A stretch of 64,000 nt of DNA from an uncultured Actinomycetes bacterium (GTDB taxonomy: Bacteria > Actinomycetota > Acidimicrobiia > Acidimicrobiales > RAAP-2), in assembly GCA_903873775.1 (NCBI GenBank), contig CAIQPR010000017.1, positions 1 to 64,000 on the forward strand, given 5' to 3'. The notes under the pieces were generated by a model. The model ran no database searches. It saw only the letters and a list, made by a program, of their open reading frames with translations, and was not told the DNA's origin. Both the position numbers and the translations under genes were made by a program. Shown here piece after piece: positions 63,741 to 64,000 of this stretch; within the stretch, counting starts at the first letter, position 1, and each line of letters begins with the position of its first letter.

Positions 63741-64000
63741 ATGGGTGAAGCAGTTCCGCACATTGATCAGGTGTCCGTCCTGTTTGACCGCGTCCTCGTG
63801 CAAGTGGATGACGCGGAGGGAGAGCGGCGCAGTCGCGCGGGCATTCTGATTCCGGCGACGGCCCAATTGTCAAAGCGTCTGACCTGGGCCACTGTCGTGT
63901 CCGTGGGTCCTCACGTGCGAGCCGTCTCGGTCGGCAGTCGCGTGTTGTTCAGCGCCGAAGACCGCTACGAAGTAGAGGTCAATGGTGAGGAATACGTGTT
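63741..64000 (+). CDS. GroES-like co-chaperonin (3' end outside window)
   Basis: SVLFDRVLVQVDDAEGERRSRAGILIPATAQLSKRLTWATVVSVGPHVRAVSVGSRVLFSAEDRYEVEVNGEEYV. Confidence 0.8.
   Translation, partial: MGEAVPHIDQVSVLFDRVLVQVDDAEGERRSRAGILIPATAQLSKRLTWATVVSVGPHVRAVSVGSRVLFSAEDRYEVEVNGEEYV

Noticed and set aside
63729-63743. mshD upstream TAGGGT (63482-63487, minus) as another leaderless start
   Set aside because: Spacing is 8 nt rather than 6-7, so I left it out of the count.
1-64000. Mobile elements, phage or defence islands, tRNA/rRNA genes
   Set aside because: No transposase, integrase, att-like repeat, nuclease-defence gene or tRNA fold recognised; most genes have clear housekeeping or envelope functions.

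Overview
The window is a high-GC actinobacterial chromosome segment. The class is inferred: it carries mycothiol and F420 genes plus a M. tuberculosis-like thrS-to-aroE gene order, and could be a non-mycobacterial lineage such as Acidimicrobiia. It has no tRNA, rRNA, CRISPR array or transposon that I can support. Layout: (1) 0-2.1 kb, an SRPBCC gene, arsR, an arsenic-type aquaporin and an ArsC arsenate reductase. (2) 2.3-5.4 kb, a TetR regulator, a GH13 alpha-glucosidase and a SCO6745-like protein. (3) 5.4-24.8 kb, a surface-polysaccharide locus: ABC exporter, LMW phosphatase, DUF4012 protein, BY-kinase with a (Tyr-Gly)9 tail, O-antigen ligase/polymerase, several glycosyltransferases (two of them two-domain fusions), flippase and polyprenyl-phosphate sugar transferase. 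(4) 24.8-27.4 kb, fabI, npdG and mshC. (5) 27.4-52.5 kb, a long conserved housekeeping block: thrS-HIT-pgsA-patA-pimA-(M48-like)-pdxS-pdxT-yebC-ruvCAB-yajC-secDF-relA-hisS-aspS-rarA-alaS-ruvX-mltG-aroE. (6) 52.5-64 kb, two SEDS proteins, a bifunctional nuclease, ppk, an LPG-synthase-like membrane protein, a polyprenol-P-mannose synthase, menF/menG, MaoC, VIT1, mshD and a GroES-like protein. The main non-obvious signals are: a repeated leaderless-promoter pattern (TANNNT, 6-7 nt, then A/GTG) at 13 gene starts; a perfect 14-bp SOS-box-like palindrome centred on the ruvC start; a DUF4012 protein that may be a distant LCP-like ligase; a Tyr-Gly repeat kinase tail; a catalytically degenerate M48-like membrane protein; and a rarA gene whose coding similarity extends upstream of any canonical start codon.
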